From the NCBI RefSeq assembly GCF_001611795.1, contig NZ_CP015098.1, forward strand, positions 6,138,001-6,202,000: a stretch of DNA of 64,000 nucleotides. The letters are read 5' to 3'. The notes under the pieces are model-generated. The model did not search any database and was not told the DNA's origin. It saw only the letters and a program-made list of their open reading frames with translations. Below, piece after piece: positions 38,246 through 46,864 of this stretch (positions are counted from its first letter, which is position 1; each line of letters starts with the position of its first letter). This stretch comes from Streptomyces qaidamensis (lineage in GTDB: Bacteria > Actinomycetota > Actinomycetes > Streptomycetales > Streptomycetaceae). A program made the position numbers and the translations under genes.

Positions 38246-38892
38246 AGCTTCTCCTCCGACGCCTGGACGTACACCGCACCGCTGCCGCTGAGCTCCAGCT
38301 GGAACGCCTCGCCCGAGCCGCGCCCCACCATGTCCCGCCAGCCCAGGGCCGTGGACAGCTTGTTGCGGACGTCGCCGTGGTGGGCGACGTAGGCCTGCGG
38401 GTCCACATGGACCGGCCGTTGCGGGGTGATCGGGATCTCGATGACGCCGCCGTGGGCCATGACGGCGACGGCCCCCTGCCCCTTCAGCGTCGTCGTGAAC
38501 AGGCCCTGGCCGCTGACCTGCCCGCGCACCATGCCCATGACGCCGCCCTGCGAGCCCAGGAACATCGTGCCCTGCTGGAGCGAGCCCTCGAAGGCCAGGA
38601 GGCGGTCCGCCTCCACGTACAGCGTGTCGCCGGTCAGCCGGATCACCTGGATGTGGTGCCCGCCGTGCCCGAACAGGACCGTGCCGCTGCCCTCGACGGT
38701 CATCAGGGGCGTGTCCTCGTCGGCGACCCGGCGGCCGATCATCGACATGATCCCGCCCTGCCCGCCCGCCGTGTTGGGCGTGAACGACACCTCGCCGCGG
38801 TACGCGAGCATCGCGCCGCGCTGGCTGAACAGCCGCTGACCCGGCGAGACGGTCGCCTCGATCATCTTCGCGTTGATCTCCCGGAAGGCCAT
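38242..38892 (-). CDS. AIM24-family protein (second gene of three)
   Basis: The product is a 216-residue paralogue with the typical repeated motif GSGTVLFGHGGHHIQVIRL, the glycine-rich loop GGVMGMVRGQVSGQGLFTT and a C-terminal unit around GSGEAFQLELSGSGAVYVQ. The ATG at 38892 begins one base before the stop of the gene upstream. No signal peptide or membrane helix is seen, so it is probably cytoplasmic. Confidence 0.88.
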   Translation of the reverse strand: MAFREINAKMIEATVSPGQRLFSQRGAMLAYRGEVSFTPNTAGGQGGIMSMIGRRVADEDTPLMTVEGSGTVLFGHGGHHIQVIRLTGDTLYVEADRLLAFEGSLQQGTMFLGSQGGVMGMVRGQVSGQGLFTTTLKGQGAVAVMAHGGVIEIPITPQRPVHVDPQAYVAHHGDVRNKLSTALGWRDMVGRGSGEAFQLELSGSGAVYVQASEEKL

Positions 38893-38893
38893 C

Positions 38894-39526
38894 TCACACG
38901 TCTCCCGCGATCGTGTTCCGCTCGCTCGGCTGCACGTACACCAGCCCGTCCCCCTCGAACCGCATCTGGAAGGCCTCGCCGCCGCCCTCCCCGAGCAACG
39001 TGCGGAACGTCACACCGGACTGGAAGGACTGCCGCAGGTTGCCCTGGTGCGCCACGTACGCCCCCGGGTCGACGGTCAGCGGGTACTGCGCGCTCACCCG
39101 CAGCACCACCGCGGGGCCGTCCGACATGATCGCCGCCTGACCGTGGCCCTCGACGGTCGTCGTGAACAGCCCGTTGCCCTGCGAGGCGCCGCGCAGACCC
39201 GTGAACTCCGTGCCCGTGCGCAGCCCGGCGTCGGTCGCGAGCAGGTTGCTCGACTCGACGTAGAGCTTGTCGCCCTGGATGCTGACCAGGTTGATCTCGG
39301 AGGCGCGGTCCGCGAACCAGCAGGTCCCGCGCCCCTTCACCTCCATCAACGTCATCTGCTCACCGGTCAGCCGCCGGGTCACCATGCCCCGGATGCCCTC
39401 GCCGCCGCCGCTGAGCTTCTTGAAGGCCATCTCCCCGTCGTACGCGACCATCGAGCCGTTCTTCGCCTTCACGGCATCCCCGGTCATGTCGACGGCGAGC
39501 ACCTTGCTGCTCTGAAGTCGGAACAT
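38894..39526 (-). CDS. AIM24-family protein (first gene of three)
   Basis: The product is a 210-residue paralogue with motif GRGTCWFADRASEINLVSI and C-terminal unit GGGEAFQMRFEGDGLVYVQ, matching the second gene. The start MFRLQSSKVLAVDM at 39526 is chosen by comparison with the family. The longer frame to 39601 begins with Gly/Pro/Cys-rich non-conserved sequence. Confidence 0.88.
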   Translation of the reverse strand: MFRLQSSKVLAVDMTGDAVKAKNGSMVAYDGEMAFKKLSGGGEGIRGMVTRRLTGEQMTLMEVKGRGTCWFADRASEINLVSIQGDKLYVESSNLLATDAGLRTGTEFTGLRGASQGNGLFTTTVEGHGQAAIMSDGPAVVLRVSAQYPLTVDPGAYVAHQGNLRQSFQSGVTFRTLLGEGGGEAFQMRFEGDGLVYVQPSERNTIAGDV

Positions 39527-39762
39527 CGCCACGACTGGAAGGTAGCCGCAGGCCGGGCCCCGCGGACAGGGCCCGTGGGTGGAGAACGACCCTGACCGCA
39601 CCCCTAGGCCCGCAGGGGCGGGGAGGCGGACCCCGGGCCGGAGGGCCCGCTGCGGTTTGCCACAATGGGCGGGACGCTTGTGCGCGCGTTCACAAACCGT
39701 CGGACCCGTGCATGCCGTCCCGACCGACCCGACCGCCGCGTTACTCCCACCGAAGGTGACCC

Positions 39763-40107
39763 GTGGACCTCAAGACCGCCACCGCCATCCGCCGCCTCCG
39801 CCTGGTATCGGCGCCCGAGGCGATCTCCTTCCTCCTGCTGCTGGTCTGCTCCGTGCTGAAGCGGACCACGGACTTCAACGCCGTGCCGGTGATGGGCGCG
39901 GTGCACGGTGCGCTCTTCGTCCTGTACGTGATCTTCTGGGCCGACGCGTGGAACCGGGCGAAGTGGTCGCTGAAGACCGCCGCGCTGTACTTCGTCCTCT
40001 CGGTGCTGCCCGCCGGCGGGTTCTTCGCCGAGCGCAGGCTGCGCCGTGAGGCCCAGGACGCCGTCATCGCGACGCGGGCCCGCAAGGAAGGCGTGGTGGG
40101 CGCGTGA
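39763..40107 (+). CDS. DUF3817 membrane protein
   Basis: The product is a 114-residue integral membrane protein of the DUF3817 family with three hydrophobic helices (about residues 15-35, 43-62, 68-90). The loop [19 protein letters not shown] and the basic [13 protein letters not shown] end are the family pattern. The GTG at 39763 follows GAAGGTGAC. Its end overlaps the next gene (GTGA). A second DUF3817 gene lies 2 kb away. Confidence 0.87.
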   Translation: MDLKTATAIRRLRLVSAPEAISFLLLLVCSVLKRTTDFNAVPVMGAVHGALFVLYVIFWADAWNRAKWSLKTAALYFVLSVLPAGGFFAERRLRREAQDAVIATRARKEGVVGA

Positions 40108-40397
40108 TCGTCGCCTTCTCCGTGACGCCGCTCGGGGTCGGTGAGGACGTGGGGGAGTACGTCGCCGACGCTGTGCGGGTGGTGCGCGAGTCGGGGCTGC
40201 CGAACCGTACCGACGCGATGTTCACCTCCGTCGAAGGTGAGTGGGACGAGGTCATGGACGTCGTCCGGCGTGCGGTCGCCGCGGTCGAGCGGCGGGCGCC
40301 CCGGGTCTCCCTCGTCCTCAAGGCGGACATCCGCCCCGGCGTGACGGACGGCCTCACGTCCAAGGTGGAGACCGTGGAGCGGCACCTCGCCGAGTAG
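40104..40397 (+). CDS. MTH1187/thiamine-binding-type small protein
   Basis: This is a 97-residue single-domain protein of the MTH1187 (DUF77) family, members of which have been proposed to bind thiamine or related ligands. Signatures are [20 protein letters not shown] at the start and [11 protein letters not shown]. The GTG at 40104 overlaps the DUF3817 stop, so the two are translated together. Confidence 0.87.
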   Translation: MIVAFSVTPLGVGEDVGEYVADAVRVVRESGLPNRTDAMFTSVEGEWDEVMDVVRRAVAAVERRAPRVSLVLKADIRPGVTDGLTSKVETVERHLAE

Positions 40398-40426
40398 CCG
40401 AGTAGCCGCCGGGAGCGGGGCCCGGG

Positions 40427-41416
40427 TCAGCCGGTGGCGTTGCGGGCCAGTTCCAGGGCGTACTCCGGCCACCAGCGCCCGGCGGCCGGGCCGCCCTCGC
40501 AGGTTCCGTCCGACTCCCCGGGCCGCTTGATCCACAGGAAGGCGTCCACGACGGGTTCGCCGGTGCCGGTCGTCGGCGGAGTGCCGAGCGCCCGGCCCGG
40601 CGGGTTGCACCACACCCCGGGCAGGGGCCCGTTGCCGTTGCGGCTGGTGTCGATGACGAAGTGCTTGCCGCCGAGGGCCTGGGCGAGCCGCACTCCGTAC
40701 TCCGTGGTCACCCCGGTCGTCTGGAAGTTGGAGACGTTGAGCGCGAAGCCGTCGGCCGGCTCGATCCCGGCCCGCTTCAGCGGCTCCACCAGCTTGGCCG
40801 GCTCCCGGATCCAGCCCGCGTTGCCCGCGTCCAGGTACACCTTGGTGCCGGGCTGCTGCTTGAGCCGGGCGACGGCCTCGCCGAGCAGCTGCTCGCGCTC
40901 GGCGTGGTACTCGTCCGGGGTGCAGCCGTCCACGACGTGCGCGAGCGCGTCGGGCTCCAGGACGACCAGGGCCTCGGCGTTGCCGAGGGCGTCGGCGAAC
41001 CTCCCGATCCACTCCCGGTAGGCGTTGCCGTCCGCCGCCCCGCCCGCCGAGTGCCCGCCGCAGTCCCGGTGCGGGATGTTGTAGGCGACGAGGACCGCGG
41101 TCTTCCCCTCCCGGCCCGCGGCCGAGGCCGCCGCCCTCACCATCGGCGCCGGGTCCGTCTCGCCCGCGGGCCACAGCGCGACCGGCTGGTCGGCGATCCG
41201 CCGGATCAGCTCGGCGTCCTGCCCGCGGCCCTGCCGCTGCCAGAGCTGAGCCTGCCGGGCCGCGGGGCTCCCGGGATCGGTCCAGAAGGGTGAGGAGCCG
41301 GCCGCGTAGGCGGCCTTCCCGGCGTCGACGCCGGATGTCGTCGCGGCGTGGGACGAGCAGCCCGCGGCGAGACCGAGCACCGCGAGTGCCGCGAAGGCGT
41401 GGATCAGCCGGGGCAT
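40427..41416 (-). CDS. GH6-family glycoside hydrolase lipoprotein
   Basis: This is a probable beta-1,4-glucanase tethered to the membrane. A 19-residue signal with lipobox LAAGC (C19) precedes a GH6 catalytic domain (about residues 45-325) of the endoglucanase/cellobiohydrolase family. Conserved elements visible are VAYNIPHRDCGG, VLEPDALAHV, FVIDTSRNGNG, WCNPPGRALG and FLWIKRPGESDGTC. No cellulose-binding module is present. The ATG at 41416 (MPRLIHAFAAL) gives a good signal peptide. Confidence 0.9.
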   Translation of the reverse strand: MPRLIHAFAALAVLGLAAGCSSHAATTSGVDAGKAAYAAGSSPFWTDPGSPAARQAQLWQRQGRGQDAELIRRIADQPVALWPAGETDPAPMVRAAASAAGREGKTAVLVAYNIPHRDCGGHSAGGAADGNAYREWIGRFADALGNAEALVVLEPDALAHVVDGCTPDEYHAEREQLLGEAVARLKQQPGTKVYLDAGNAGWIREPAKLVEPLKRAGIEPADGFALNVSNFQTTGVTTEYGVRLAQALGGKHFVIDTSRNGNGPLPGVWCNPPGRALGTPPTTGTGEPVVDAFLWIKRPGESDGTCEGGPAAGRWWPEYALELARNATG

Positions 41417-41593
41417 GCCGCTCCCTGGGGAAAGGTGACGTGCAGTGACGAAAGGGACGCCAATCGTTACACACTGCGATGAGGCGTCCTGGAAAGGACA
41501 TGGCCCCCGCGCACCTCCTGCCGGAACCGGCGCCCCCGCCCGAAGGGCGAGACAGGGCTGACCGCCATGTGACCGGCCGGTAAGGTCGGGTTC

Positions 41594-42103
41594 GTGCCGA
41601 AGCCGCTCAGTCTCTCCTTCGATCCGATCGCGCGCGCCGACGAACGCTGGAAGCAGCGCTGGGGAAACGTGCCGTCCATGGCCGCGATCACCTCGATCAT
41701 GCGCGCCCAGCAGATCCTCCTCGCCGAGGTCGACGCGGTGGTCAGGCCGTACGGGCTGACGTTCGCGCGCTACGAGGCGCTGGTGCTGCTCACCTTCTCC
41801 AAGTCCGGCGAGCTGCCGATGTCCAAGATCGGCGAGCGCCTCATGGTGCACCCCACGTCCGTGACGAACACCGTGGACCGGCTGGTGAAGTCGGGTCTGG
41901 TCGGCAAACGGCCCAACCCGAACGACGGCCGCGGCACCCTCGCCAGCATCACCGACAAGGGCCGCGAGGTCGTCGAGTCCGCCACCCGCGACCTGATGGC
42001 GATGGACTTCGGGCTCGGCGTGTACGACGCGGAGGAGTGCGCGGAGATCTTCGCGATGCTGCGGCCGCTGCGCCTGTCGGCGGGCGACTTCCAGGAGGAG
42101 TGA
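41594..42103 (+). CDS. MarR-family regulator, intact
   Basis: The product is a 169-residue winged-helix regulator with the DNA-binding region LPMSKIGERLMVHPTSVTNTVDRLVKSGLV (about residues 76-105) and wing RPNPNDGRGTLASITDKG. The GTG at 41594 is the only reasonable start near AAGGTCGG. It is followed 43 bases later by a DUF3817 gene and is divergent from the GH6 lipoprotein. Its targets are unknown. Confidence 0.88.
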   Translation: MPKPLSLSFDPIARADERWKQRWGNVPSMAAITSIMRAQQILLAEVDAVVRPYGLTFARYEALVLLTFSKSGELPMSKIGERLMVHPTSVTNTVDRLVKSGLVGKRPNPNDGRGTLASITDKGREVVESATRDLMAMDFGLGVYDAEECAEIFAMLRPLRLSAGDFQEE

Positions 42104-42146
42104 CCCGGGGCGAGATCTGCCGGAACGGGTCGTTACGCTCGACGGC

Positions 42147-42479
42147 ATGAAAAAGAGCGTGCTGACTCGCTACCGCGTGATGGCCTACGTCACCGCCGTC
42201 ATGCTCCTCGTGCTGTGCACCTGCATGGTGTTCAAGTACGGCTTCGACATGGGCGAGGACGTCACCCTCGCCGTCTCCCAGGTCCACGGCTTCCTCTACA
42301 TCATCTATCTGGTGTTCGCCTTCGACCTCGGCTCCAAGGCCAGGTGGTCGTTCGGCAAGCTGCTCTGGGTGCTGCTCTCCGGGACGATTCCCTTCGCCGC
42401 CTTCTTCGTCGAGCGCAAGGTCGCCCGCCAGGTCGAGCCCCTGGTCAGCGAGCCGGCCCCGGCTGTCGCCAAGGCCTGA
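42147..42479 (+). CDS. DUF3817 membrane protein, second copy
   Basis: The product is a 110-residue paralogue of the protein at 39763, with helices at about residues 12-30, 43-62 and 70-88, and family motifs VSQVHGFLYIIYLVFAFDLG and PFAAFFVERKVARQ. It is probably transcribed with the MarR gene 43 bases upstream. Confidence 0.87.
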   Translation: MKKSVLTRYRVMAYVTAVMLLVLCTCMVFKYGFDMGEDVTLAVSQVHGFLYIIYLVFAFDLGSKARWSFGKLLWVLLSGTIPFAAFFVERKVARQVEPLVSEPAPAVAKA

Positions 42480-42483
42480 CGAG

Positions 42484-42509
42484 ACCGCCGTACCGACGCG
42501 GACGGCGGT
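42484..42509 (+). terminator. Terminator-like hairpin after DUF3817
   Basis: ACCGCCGT (42484-42491) pairs with ACGGCGGT (42502-42509) around a 10-base loop. GAG and CTC extend it with a bulge, then TTCTC. It begins five bases after the stop and precedes the icmA operator. Confidence 0.7.
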
Positions 42510-42521
42510 TCTCCCATCGAC

Positions 42522-42545
42522 ATTTACTAGGACGTCCAAGTAAAT
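42522..42545. promoter_or_regulatory. Palindromic operator upstream of icmA
   Basis: The arm ATTTACTAGGA faces TCCAAGTAAAT across CG: 10 of 11 pairs, centred on the palindrome GGACGTCC. It ends nine bases before the icmA ATG and is strikingly A/T-rich for this genome. It probably controls icmA transcription. Confidence 0.75.
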
Positions 42546-42553
42546 TCGAGGGT

Positions 42554-44254
42554 ATGGACACTGACGCCATCGAGGAGGGCCGCCGCCGCTGGCAGGCCCG
42601 GTACGACGCCGCCCGCAAGCGCGAGGCCGACTTCACCACGCTCTCCGGCGACCCCGTGGAGCCGGTGTACGGGCCGCGGCCCGGAGACGCCTACGACGGG
42701 TTCGAGCGGATCGGCTGGCCCGGGGAGTACCCCTTCACCCGCGGCCTGTACGCGACCGGCTACCGAGGGCGCACGTGGACCATCCGGCAGTTCGCCGGGT
42801 TCGGCAACGCCGAGCAGACCAACGAGCGCTACAAGATGATCCTCCGCAACGGCGGAGGCGGGCTCTCGGTCGCCTTCGACATGCCGACGCTCATGGGCCG
42901 CGACTCCGACGACCCCCGCTCGCTCGGCGAGGTCGGGCACTGCGGCGTCGCCATCGACTCGGCGGCCGACATGGAGGTCCTGTTCAAGGACATCCCGCTG
43001 GGCGACGTCACGACGTCGATGACCATCAGCGGCCCGGCCGTCCCCGTCTTCTGCATGTACCTGGTCGCCGCCGAACGGCAGGGCGTCGACCCGTCCGTCC
43101 TGAACGGCACGCTCCAGACGGACATCTTCAAGGAGTACATCGCCCAGAAGGAGTGGCTCTTCCAGCCCGAGCCGCACCTGCGGCTCATCGGCGACCTCAT
43201 GGAGCACTGCGCGGCCGGCATCCCCGCGTACAAGCCGCTGTCCGTCTCCGGCTACCACATCCGCGAGGCCGGGTCGACGGCCGCGCAGGAGCTGGCGTAC
43301 ACCCTCGCGGACGGCTTCGGGTACGTCGAGCTGGGCCTCTCGCGCGGGCTGGACGTGGACGTCTTCGCCCCCGGCCTGTCCTTCTTCTTCGACGCGCACG
43401 TCGACTTCTTCGAGGAGATCGCCAAGTTCCGCGCCGCCCGGCGCATCTGGGCCCGCTGGATGCGCGACGTCTACGGTGCCAAGTCCGAGAAGGCCCAGTG
43501 GCTGCGCTTCCACACGCAGACCGCGGGGGTCTCCCTCACCGCGCAGCAGCCGTACAACAACGTCGTACGCACCGCCGTGGAGGCCCTGGCGGCCGTGCTG
43601 GGCGGCACGAACTCGCTGCACACCAACGCGCTCGACGAGACCCTCGCCCTGCCGAGCGAGCAGGCCGCGGAGATCGCGCTGCGCACGCAGCAGGTGCTGA
43701 TGGAGGAGACCGGCGTCGCCAACGTGGCCGACCCGCTGGGCGGTTCCTGGTACGTCGAGCAGCTGACCGACCGCATCGAGGCGGACGCGGAGAAGATCTT
43801 CGAGCAGATCAGGGAACGCGGGCTGCGGGCCCACCCCGACGGGCGGCACCCCATCGGCCCGATCACCTCCGGAATCCTGCGCGGCATAGAGGACGGCTGG
43901 TTCACCGGGGAGATCGCCGAATCGGCGTTCCGGTACCAGCAGGCGCTGGAGAAGGGCGACAAGAGGGTCGTCGGCGTGAACTGTCATGACGGGTCGGTCA
44001 CCGGCGACCTGGAGATCCTGCGGGTCAGCCACGAGGTGGAGCGCGAGCAGGTCCGGGCGCTGGGCGGCCGCAAGACGGCCCGGGACGACGCCGCGGTGCG
44101 CACCGCGCTCGACGCGATGCTGGCCGCCGCCCGCAGCGGCGCCAACATGATCGAGCCGATGCTGGACGCGGTGCGGGCGGAGGCCACGCTCGGCGAGATC
44201 TGCGGGGTGCTGCGGGACGAGTGGGGGGTGTACACCGAACCCGCCGGGTTCTGA
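42554..44254 (+). CDS. icmA: Isobutyryl-CoA mutase large subunit (B12-dependent)
   Basis: This is the catalytic subunit of an AdoCbl-dependent acyl-CoA mutase, most likely isobutyryl-CoA/n-butyryl-CoA mutase. The 566-residue protein is the TIM-barrel half only: [21 protein letters not shown], the family motifs [15 protein letters not shown] and [18 protein letters not shown], and [15 protein letters not shown] are present. The B12-binding domain is absent, as in IcmA, whose partner IcmB is a separate small subunit not seen here. The ATG at 42554 lies nine bases after the operator. Confidence 0.92.
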   Translation: MDTDAIEEGRRRWQARYDAARKREADFTTLSGDPVEPVYGPRPGDAYDGFERIGWPGEYPFTRGLYATGYRGRTWTIRQFAGFGNAEQTNERYKMILRNGGGGLSVAFDMPTLMGRDSDDPRSLGEVGHCGVAIDSAADMEVLFKDIPLGDVTTSMTISGPAVPVFCMYLVAAERQGVDPSVLNGTLQTDIFKEYIAQKEWLFQPEPHLRLIGDLMEHCAAGIPAYKPLSVSGYHIREAGSTAAQELAYTLADGFGYVELGLSRGLDVDVFAPGLSFFFDAHVDFFEEIAKFRAARRIWARWMRDVYGAKSEKAQWLRFHTQTAGVSLTAQQPYNNVVRTAVEALAAVLGGTNSLHTNALDETLALPSEQAAEIALRTQQVLMEETGVANVADPLGGSWYVEQLTDRIEADAEKIFEQIRERGLRAHPDGRHPIGPITSGILRGIEDGWFTGEIAESAFRYQQALEKGDKRVVGVNCHDGSVTGDLEILRVSHEVEREQVRALGGRKTARDDAAVRTALDAMLAAARSGANMIEPMLDAVRAEATLGEICGVLRDEWGVYTEPAGF

Positions 44255-44286
44255 GTCGTCCGGCCCGGGGGCCCGTGCCGGTGCCG

Positions 44287-44307
44287 GCCCCCGGCCCAGC
44301 CGGGGGC
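44287..44307 (+). terminator. Hairpin after icmA
   Basis: GCCCCCGGC (44287-44295) pairs with GCCGGGGGC (44299-44307) around CCA, 32 bases after the icmA stop. It is GC-rich without a clear U-tract. Confidence 0.65.
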
Positions 44308-44547
44308 GGGCGGCTCCTCCGGCGGCTGGGACGCGGCCGGGGCGCCCTTGCCGTCCGCGGCGGGGGACGCCCGGCACCGGCCCGTCCCCGGACAGCTTGC
44401 TCCAGCACACGCGCGGGGCCGCGGTCGCCCGGCCAGGGCGACGAAGCCGGTCGTCGCAGGGCAGATCCGCCGAGCAGCCGTGCGCCCGGGCCGTCGTGCG
44501 GCACCATACGCAGCAACGCACGATCCGCTGACGGCTGGAGGACCTTC

Positions 44548-44925
44548 GTGGAGCCCATCACGGCAGGACTGCTCGTAGCTCTCGCCTCGGGGACGGCAGG
44601 TGCGGCCGGAGAGCAGATCTGGGCGTCCCTGCGCGACCTCGTCACCCGAAGGGGTTCGCGCGCCGGCGACGAAGAGCCGGCGGTGCCCGCCGAACCCCCG
44701 CGTACCGAGGAGCGGGCCGGGCAGCTCGCCGCGCTGCTCAACGATCGCGCCGGGCAGGACCCCGACTTCGCCGCAGCGCTGGAGATCTGGCGGCGGCGGG
44801 CGGACGCGGAGGTCGCGTCACCTTCCGGTGACGTGCACAACGAGATCTCCGGTGGCACCCAGACCACGGTGATCCAGGGCCGGGACATCCACGGCGACAT
44901 CACCATCGGTGGCCGTCCCTCCTGA
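44548..44925 (+). CDS. Small protein with C-terminal RHIM/BASS-like amyloid-type motif
   Basis: The product is a 125-residue protein of unknown function. The first 35 residues form a weakly hydrophobic helical segment (AGLLVALASGTAGAAGEQI) followed by an Arg-rich, then acidic/Pro-rich linker. An Ala-rich helix follows (about 50-85). The last 32 residues, from GDVHNEISGG through VIQGRDIHGDITIGG, resemble the amyloid-type signalling motifs (BASS/RHIM-like, with a V-Q-G core) found on NLR-associated proteins and their effectors in Streptomyces. The N-terminal part resembles small proteins seen beside such systems. The GTG at 44548 follows CTGGAGGA. No NLR gene is adjacent. Confidence 0.75.
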   Translation: MEPITAGLLVALASGTAGAAGEQIWASLRDLVTRRGSRAGDEEPAVPAEPPRTEERAGQLAALLNDRAGQDPDFAAALEIWRRRADAEVASPSGDVHNEISGGTQTTVIQGRDIHGDITIGGRPS

Positions 44926-44955
44926 GCGGCCCACCGGGGCGGGCAGGGGCGCGGC

Positions 44956-45591
44956 TCAGCCGTCGGCCGGGTGGGCGGCCTCTCCCGCCAGTCCCCGCAG
45001 CAGCACGCCGGTGAAGCGGTGGACCCATTCCTCGTCCGCCGGTTCCGCGCTCACCAGAGTGCGGTGGACCACCGCGCCGGCCACCATGTCGAAGATCAGG
45101 TCGACCGTGCGGGCGGACGAGGCGGGGTCCGGTTCCGCGGGGAGTTCGCCCCGGGCCTGGGCCCGCGAGCGGCCCTCCAGGACCAGCCGCTTCTGGCGGT
45201 CGACGACCGACGCCCGGATGCGTTCCCGCAGGGCCTCGTCCCGGGTGGCCTCCGCCACCACCGCCATCAGGCCGCTCCTCGCCTCCGGAAGAGCCAGGAT
45301 CGAGGCGAACTGCAGGACCACGCCCTCGATGTCGGCGGCCAGGGATCCGCGGTCGGGGAGTTCCAGCTCGTCGAAGAGCTCCGCGACCGCGTCGACGACC
45401 AGTTCGTTCTTGCCCGCCCAGCGGCGGTAGAGAGTGGTCTTCGCAACCCCGGCGCGCGTCGCGACGTCCCCCAGGGTGAGCTTGGACCAGCCCAGTTCCA
45501 CCAGAGCCTCGCGGGTCGCGGCCAGGATCGCGGCGTCCGCCGTGGCGCTGCGGGGGCGCCCGGTGCGGCTGGCTGGGCTGCGGCTCTGCAT
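44956..45591 (-). CDS. TetR-family regulator
   Basis: The product is a 211-residue regulator with HTH (LTLGDVATRAGVAKTTLYRRWAGKNELV, about residues 34-61) and a C-terminal ligand-binding domain. The ATG at 45591 (MQSRSPASRTGRPR) is chosen because an Arg-rich, HTH-flanking start is typical. The longer frame has a Pro/Gly-rich leader. It converges with the small RHIM/BASS-like gene and is divergent from the thioredoxin-TPR gene. Confidence 0.88.
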   Translation of the reverse strand: MQSRSPASRTGRPRSATADAAILAATREALVELGWSKLTLGDVATRAGVAKTTLYRRWAGKNELVVDAVAELFDELELPDRGSLAADIEGVVLQFASILALPEARSGLMAVVAEATRDEALRERIRASVVDRQKRLVLEGRSRAQARGELPAEPDPASSARTVDLIFDMVAGAVVHRTLVSAEPADEEWVHRFTGVLLRGLAGEAAHPADG

Positions 45592-45827
45592 CTCACGACC
45601 ATAGACCCGGCGGTTCCCGTCGCGGCCGTGAGGGAGATCACCGGGGGGTGGTGTCCCGGAGCCCCGGTGGGGCATTACGCTACGACTCGTAGCGAAATCC
45701 TGTGATGGACGTACACAGGCCTCGCGCACCCGGCGCGGGGTGGGGACCCGGCGCCGAAAGGCACCGGACCGGCCTGGTTTTCACACCGTTTTTCACACGC
45801 GCGCGCAGGACGGGGGAGGATAGGCGC

Positions 45828-46802
45828 ATGCAGCCACGGAACATGTCCATGAGCGGAGTCGTCGACCTCGCCGCGGTGAAGGCGGCCCAGGAGGCCAAGG
45901 CGAAGGCGGAGCAGGCGCGCGCGCAGTCCGCCCGGGAAGGCGGGGCGGGGGCGATCTCCCCGGCCGATCTCGTCATCGACGTCGACGAGGCGGGGTTCGA
46001 GCGGGACGTCCTGCAGCGTTCCGCCGAGGTGCCCGTCGTCATCGACTTCTGGGCCGAGTGGTGTGAGCCCTGCAAGCAGCTCAGCCCGGTCCTGGAGCGG
46101 CTGGCCGTCGAGTACAACGGCCGCTTCCTGCTCGCCAAGATCGACGTCGACGCCAACCAGATGCTGATGCAGCAGTTCGGCATCCAGGGAATCCCCGCGG
46201 TGTTCGCGGTCGTCGCGGGTCAGGCGCTGCCGCTCTTCCAAGGGGCGGCGGGCGAGGCGCAGATCCGGCAGACCCTGGACCAGCTGGTGCAGGTCGGCGA
46301 ACAGCGCTTCGGCCTGACCGGTCTCACCGTCGACCCCGAGGCCGAGCCGGGCGGTGCCCCGCAGCCTTCCGAGCGGCCGGCCGGCCCGCACGACGGGCTC
46401 CTGGAAGCCGCCGTGCAGGCGCTCGACTCGGGCGATCTGTCCGGCGCCGTCCAGGCGTACAAGAACGTACTGAACGAGGACCCGGGCAACGAGGAGGCCA
46501 AGCTGGGCCTCGCCCAGGCCGAGTTGCTCCAGCGGGTGCAGGGTGTCGACCCGCAGCAGGTGCGCCGGGACGCGGCCGACAAGCCGGCCGATGTGCAGGC
46601 GCAGATCGCCGCCGCCGACCTGGATCTGGTGGGCGGCCACGTCGAGGACGCCTTCGGCCGGCTCATCGAGACCGTGCAGCGCACGGTGGGTGACGACCGT
46701 GACACCGTACGGATGCGGCTGCTGGAGCTGTTCGAGGTGGTCGGGCCCGACGATCCGCGGGTGATCGCGGCGCGCAGGGCGCTGGCGCGCGCCCTATTCT
46801 GA
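45828..46802 (+). CDS. Thioredoxin-TPR co-chaperone-like protein
   Basis: The product has 324 residues: a thioredoxin-like domain (about 45-155, active-site region FWAEWCEPCKQL) and a TPR-like helical domain (about 185-324, QALDSGDLSGAVQAYKNVL). It has the same architecture as E. coli CnoX (YbbN), a holdase co-chaperone. The active site is CEPC rather than the usual CGPC, so redox behaviour may differ. The start MQPRNMSMSGVVDL at 45828 follows GGGGAGGA. The longer frame is Arg/Pro-rich non-conserved sequence. Confidence 0.88.
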   Translation: MQPRNMSMSGVVDLAAVKAAQEAKAKAEQARAQSAREGGAGAISPADLVIDVDEAGFERDVLQRSAEVPVVIDFWAEWCEPCKQLSPVLERLAVEYNGRFLLAKIDVDANQMLMQQFGIQGIPAVFAVVAGQALPLFQGAAGEAQIRQTLDQLVQVGEQRFGLTGLTVDPEAEPGGAPQPSERPAGPHDGLLEAAVQALDSGDLSGAVQAYKNVLNEDPGNEEAKLGLAQAELLQRVQGVDPQQVRRDAADKPADVQAQIAAADLDLVGGHVEDAFGRLIETVQRTVGDDRDTVRMRLLELFEVVGPDDPRVIAARRALARALF

Positions 46803-46864
46803 CCAGTCGTTAAACACGCGGGCATGTGGTGCCCGCGTGAAAAGTTTGGCGATAGAGGGTCACT

